64,000 nt of DNA, taken from positions 17,075,322 through 17,139,321 of the forward strand of contig NC_135570.1 of assembly GCF_964340395.1 (NCBI RefSeq). The letters are read 5' to 3'. Each line of letters starts with the position of its first letter. The first letter of the stretch is position 1. Source of the stretch: Glandiceps talaboti. Lineage: Eukaryota; Hemichordata; Enteropneusta; Spengelidae. Shown here one piece after another: positions 62,637-64,000 of this stretch. Position numbers and translations under genes: made by a program. The notes under the pieces were generated by a model, which worked only from the letters and a program-made list of their open reading frames with translations, had not been told where the DNA came from and searched no databases.

Positions 62637-63881
62637 CATTCTCGCCAACCAGAGTTATTATTTTTACCACTACACTTTGAAATAAATACTCTGGCATCTT
62701 ACGGCTGTCAAAGTCATATCTCATGTATACATAATACATATTCATAAGCAATGACATCATGATAATCTGACCAATCAAAGTCCGTCTCTCAAAGAATGCG
62801 TTTCAGATAGCAATGGCCTCATGTTATGGCGAATTATTGCAACTGCTGCAAAGTTCGCGGCAACACAGAAAAAATACAAGATACTCACACATACAACTTT
62901 CCAATAAAAAAGTCCTAAAAACTATCATTGGGGACTTTCACACGGCGATTTTTAATGCTGCAGTAAAAGAAACCGTGGTTAGCGACGATGAGTCCAACAC
63001 AGCAAGCTAGCGTGAACCACAAACGTTGTACAGATATACTGAGTGAATGTGAACGAGCGATTCAAAAGACCTGAGTGAAAGTTACTAGTCTCATTTAAAT
63101 CTACTAGGATAACCAATATTTGACGGGGTTAAAGAGTATAAAGTAAGAACGGGGAAAGATTTGTTGAATATTTACATTAAGGGCTGATAAACAGATACTG
63201 TACAGAGTATTAATACTGGTACGGGTAATGAATGCAGTCGTCCTGGCGTACGTGTGCACCCAAGACACTGTGCTAAAAGGCCGTACTTAATTAGCATTCA
63301 GCCCAGGTTCAATTCCCTGTAAAATCAAGAATATGGTAAACAACACTTCAATTACTACAAGTTGTGAATGGAAGTAAGATTATCTCAAGTGAACTCGCTT
63401 GAATCAGCCAATCTTGGCTTGTTGTAACCATGGCCCTATTGAGATAATCCACGTTGTATATAAACCTACTTCAGTACTTGCCACAAACTCACGATTGTAT
63501 CGGACGCCCGGTCTAACGGTACAACAAATCCATGCTCTTACAAGCCCTGCTTGACACTTTGAGGCAAGATTTATAGATCATTATTTTATGTCCATACATG
63601 TGTCAATCCAATCTTGTCTGTCGGATGGCAAAAATGAAATTTCAGCTACAAGAGCACAATTTGGCCAAGCCAGTTTTCAGTGTACGTACTAGGCTCTTGC
63701 CATGGCATTAGCAGTATATCACATGGTATGCAAGGGGCAATCTGATTGGTTGTAGTGTTTACGTACAAAACGAATAAATTAGCTATGCCATAAATAAGGA
63801 TATAGTATATGAATGCATCCACGGCCTGTGGGAGGCTCGTTAAGACCATTGCTGTAAAACAGACTGTGGTTTGCGACTATG
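62637..63881. mobile_element. 1245-bp hAT-like element with 8-bp TSD
   Basis: The ends are cattctcgccaaccagag and, inverted, ctgtggtttgcgactatg. Perfect octamers agtaacag flank it at 62629-62636 and 63882-63889. Its left ~150 bp and right ~190 bp match parts of the MITE at 61748-61972. The 8-bp duplication and CA-type tips fit the hAT superfamily. No full transposase is present; one short open frame lies inside. Confidence 0.85.
62813..63010 (+). CDS. Short ORF within the hAT-like element, function unknown
   Basis: A 65-residue frame, MASCYGELLQLLQSSRQHRK and later FHTAIFNAAVKETVVSDDES, ending TAG. I do not recognise it. It could be the first exon of a lost transposase or a chance frame. No donor site at its end was identified. 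Confidence 0.25.
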   Translation: MASCYGELLQLLQSSRQHRKNTRYSHIQLSNKKVLKTIIGDFHTAIFNAAVKETVVSDDESNTAS

Positions 63882-63889
63882 AGTAACAG

Positions 63890-64000
63890 AATAGTATCAA
63901 CTTTTAAATTGACATTTTATCAACTTTCTATGTTAACTACACACAAATTCTCAAGACATTCGCATGTCCACACATACCAATTTTCTATGTTAACTACACA
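63890..64000. other. Window edge, non-coding
   Basis: A short direct repeat (tttctatgttaactacacac at about 63924 and 63981) and nothing else recognised. Confidence 0.5.

Overview
This window is eukaryotic, AT-rich nuclear DNA from an invertebrate animal. The genes are split into short exons with GT-AG introns, and almost every intron and spacer is packed with minisatellites, microsatellites and small DNA transposons. The species cannot be fixed from sequence alone. Gene content and repeat style would fit a marine deuterostome (amphioxus or hemichordate type) or a lophotrochozoan; this is inference.

Two protein genes can be supported, both on the + strand. Gene 1 (13689-38844) is a FAM149B1-like primary-cilium gene. 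I could join thirteen coding exons with consistent splice phases, giving about 588 residues up to a TAA stop; the initiator exon lies upstream and was not found. One exon is only 30 nt. Gene 2 starts at 54266 and runs off the right edge. It is an ethanolamine-phosphate phospho-lyase (ETNPPL/PHYKPL family, class III PLP enzyme). Its first coding exon encodes only 24 full codons and is separated by a 6.15 kb intron from two further exons (60491-60609 and 60960-61119), which end just before the SEAND-type motif expected in the next exon.

Layout: 1-13.6 kb is upstream or intronic DNA with dispersed repeats and VNTRs. 13.7-38.8 kb is the FAM149 gene; its larger introns carry tandem arrays of unrelated units (14, 34, 19, 40, 73, 40, 31 and 37 bp, among others). 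38.8-54.2 kb is the 3' region and intergenic DNA, with 48-bp and 32-bp arrays, a 615-bp palindromic element, an approximately 179-bp satellite, and two 515-bp foldback transposons facing each other just upstream of ETNPPL. 54.3-64 kb is the start of ETNPPL, with transposons in its introns.

The most interesting layer is the mobile DNA. Several elements can be delimited exactly because target-site duplications are visible: 9-bp duplications (Mutator-like) at 18379-18620, 46796-46914, 52732-53246, 53610-54124 and 57566-59079; 8-bp duplications (hAT-like) at 61748-61972 and 62637-63881. The 57566-59079 element carries the beginning of a RecQ-like helicase reading frame and sits inside a repeat whose uninterrupted relative is at about 2600-3100. 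A decayed SAP/YqaJ-type transposon gene lies at 18621-18984 and is itself interrupted by a foldback element. A probable solo LTR (14993-15789) splits a (CATA)n microsatellite in two.
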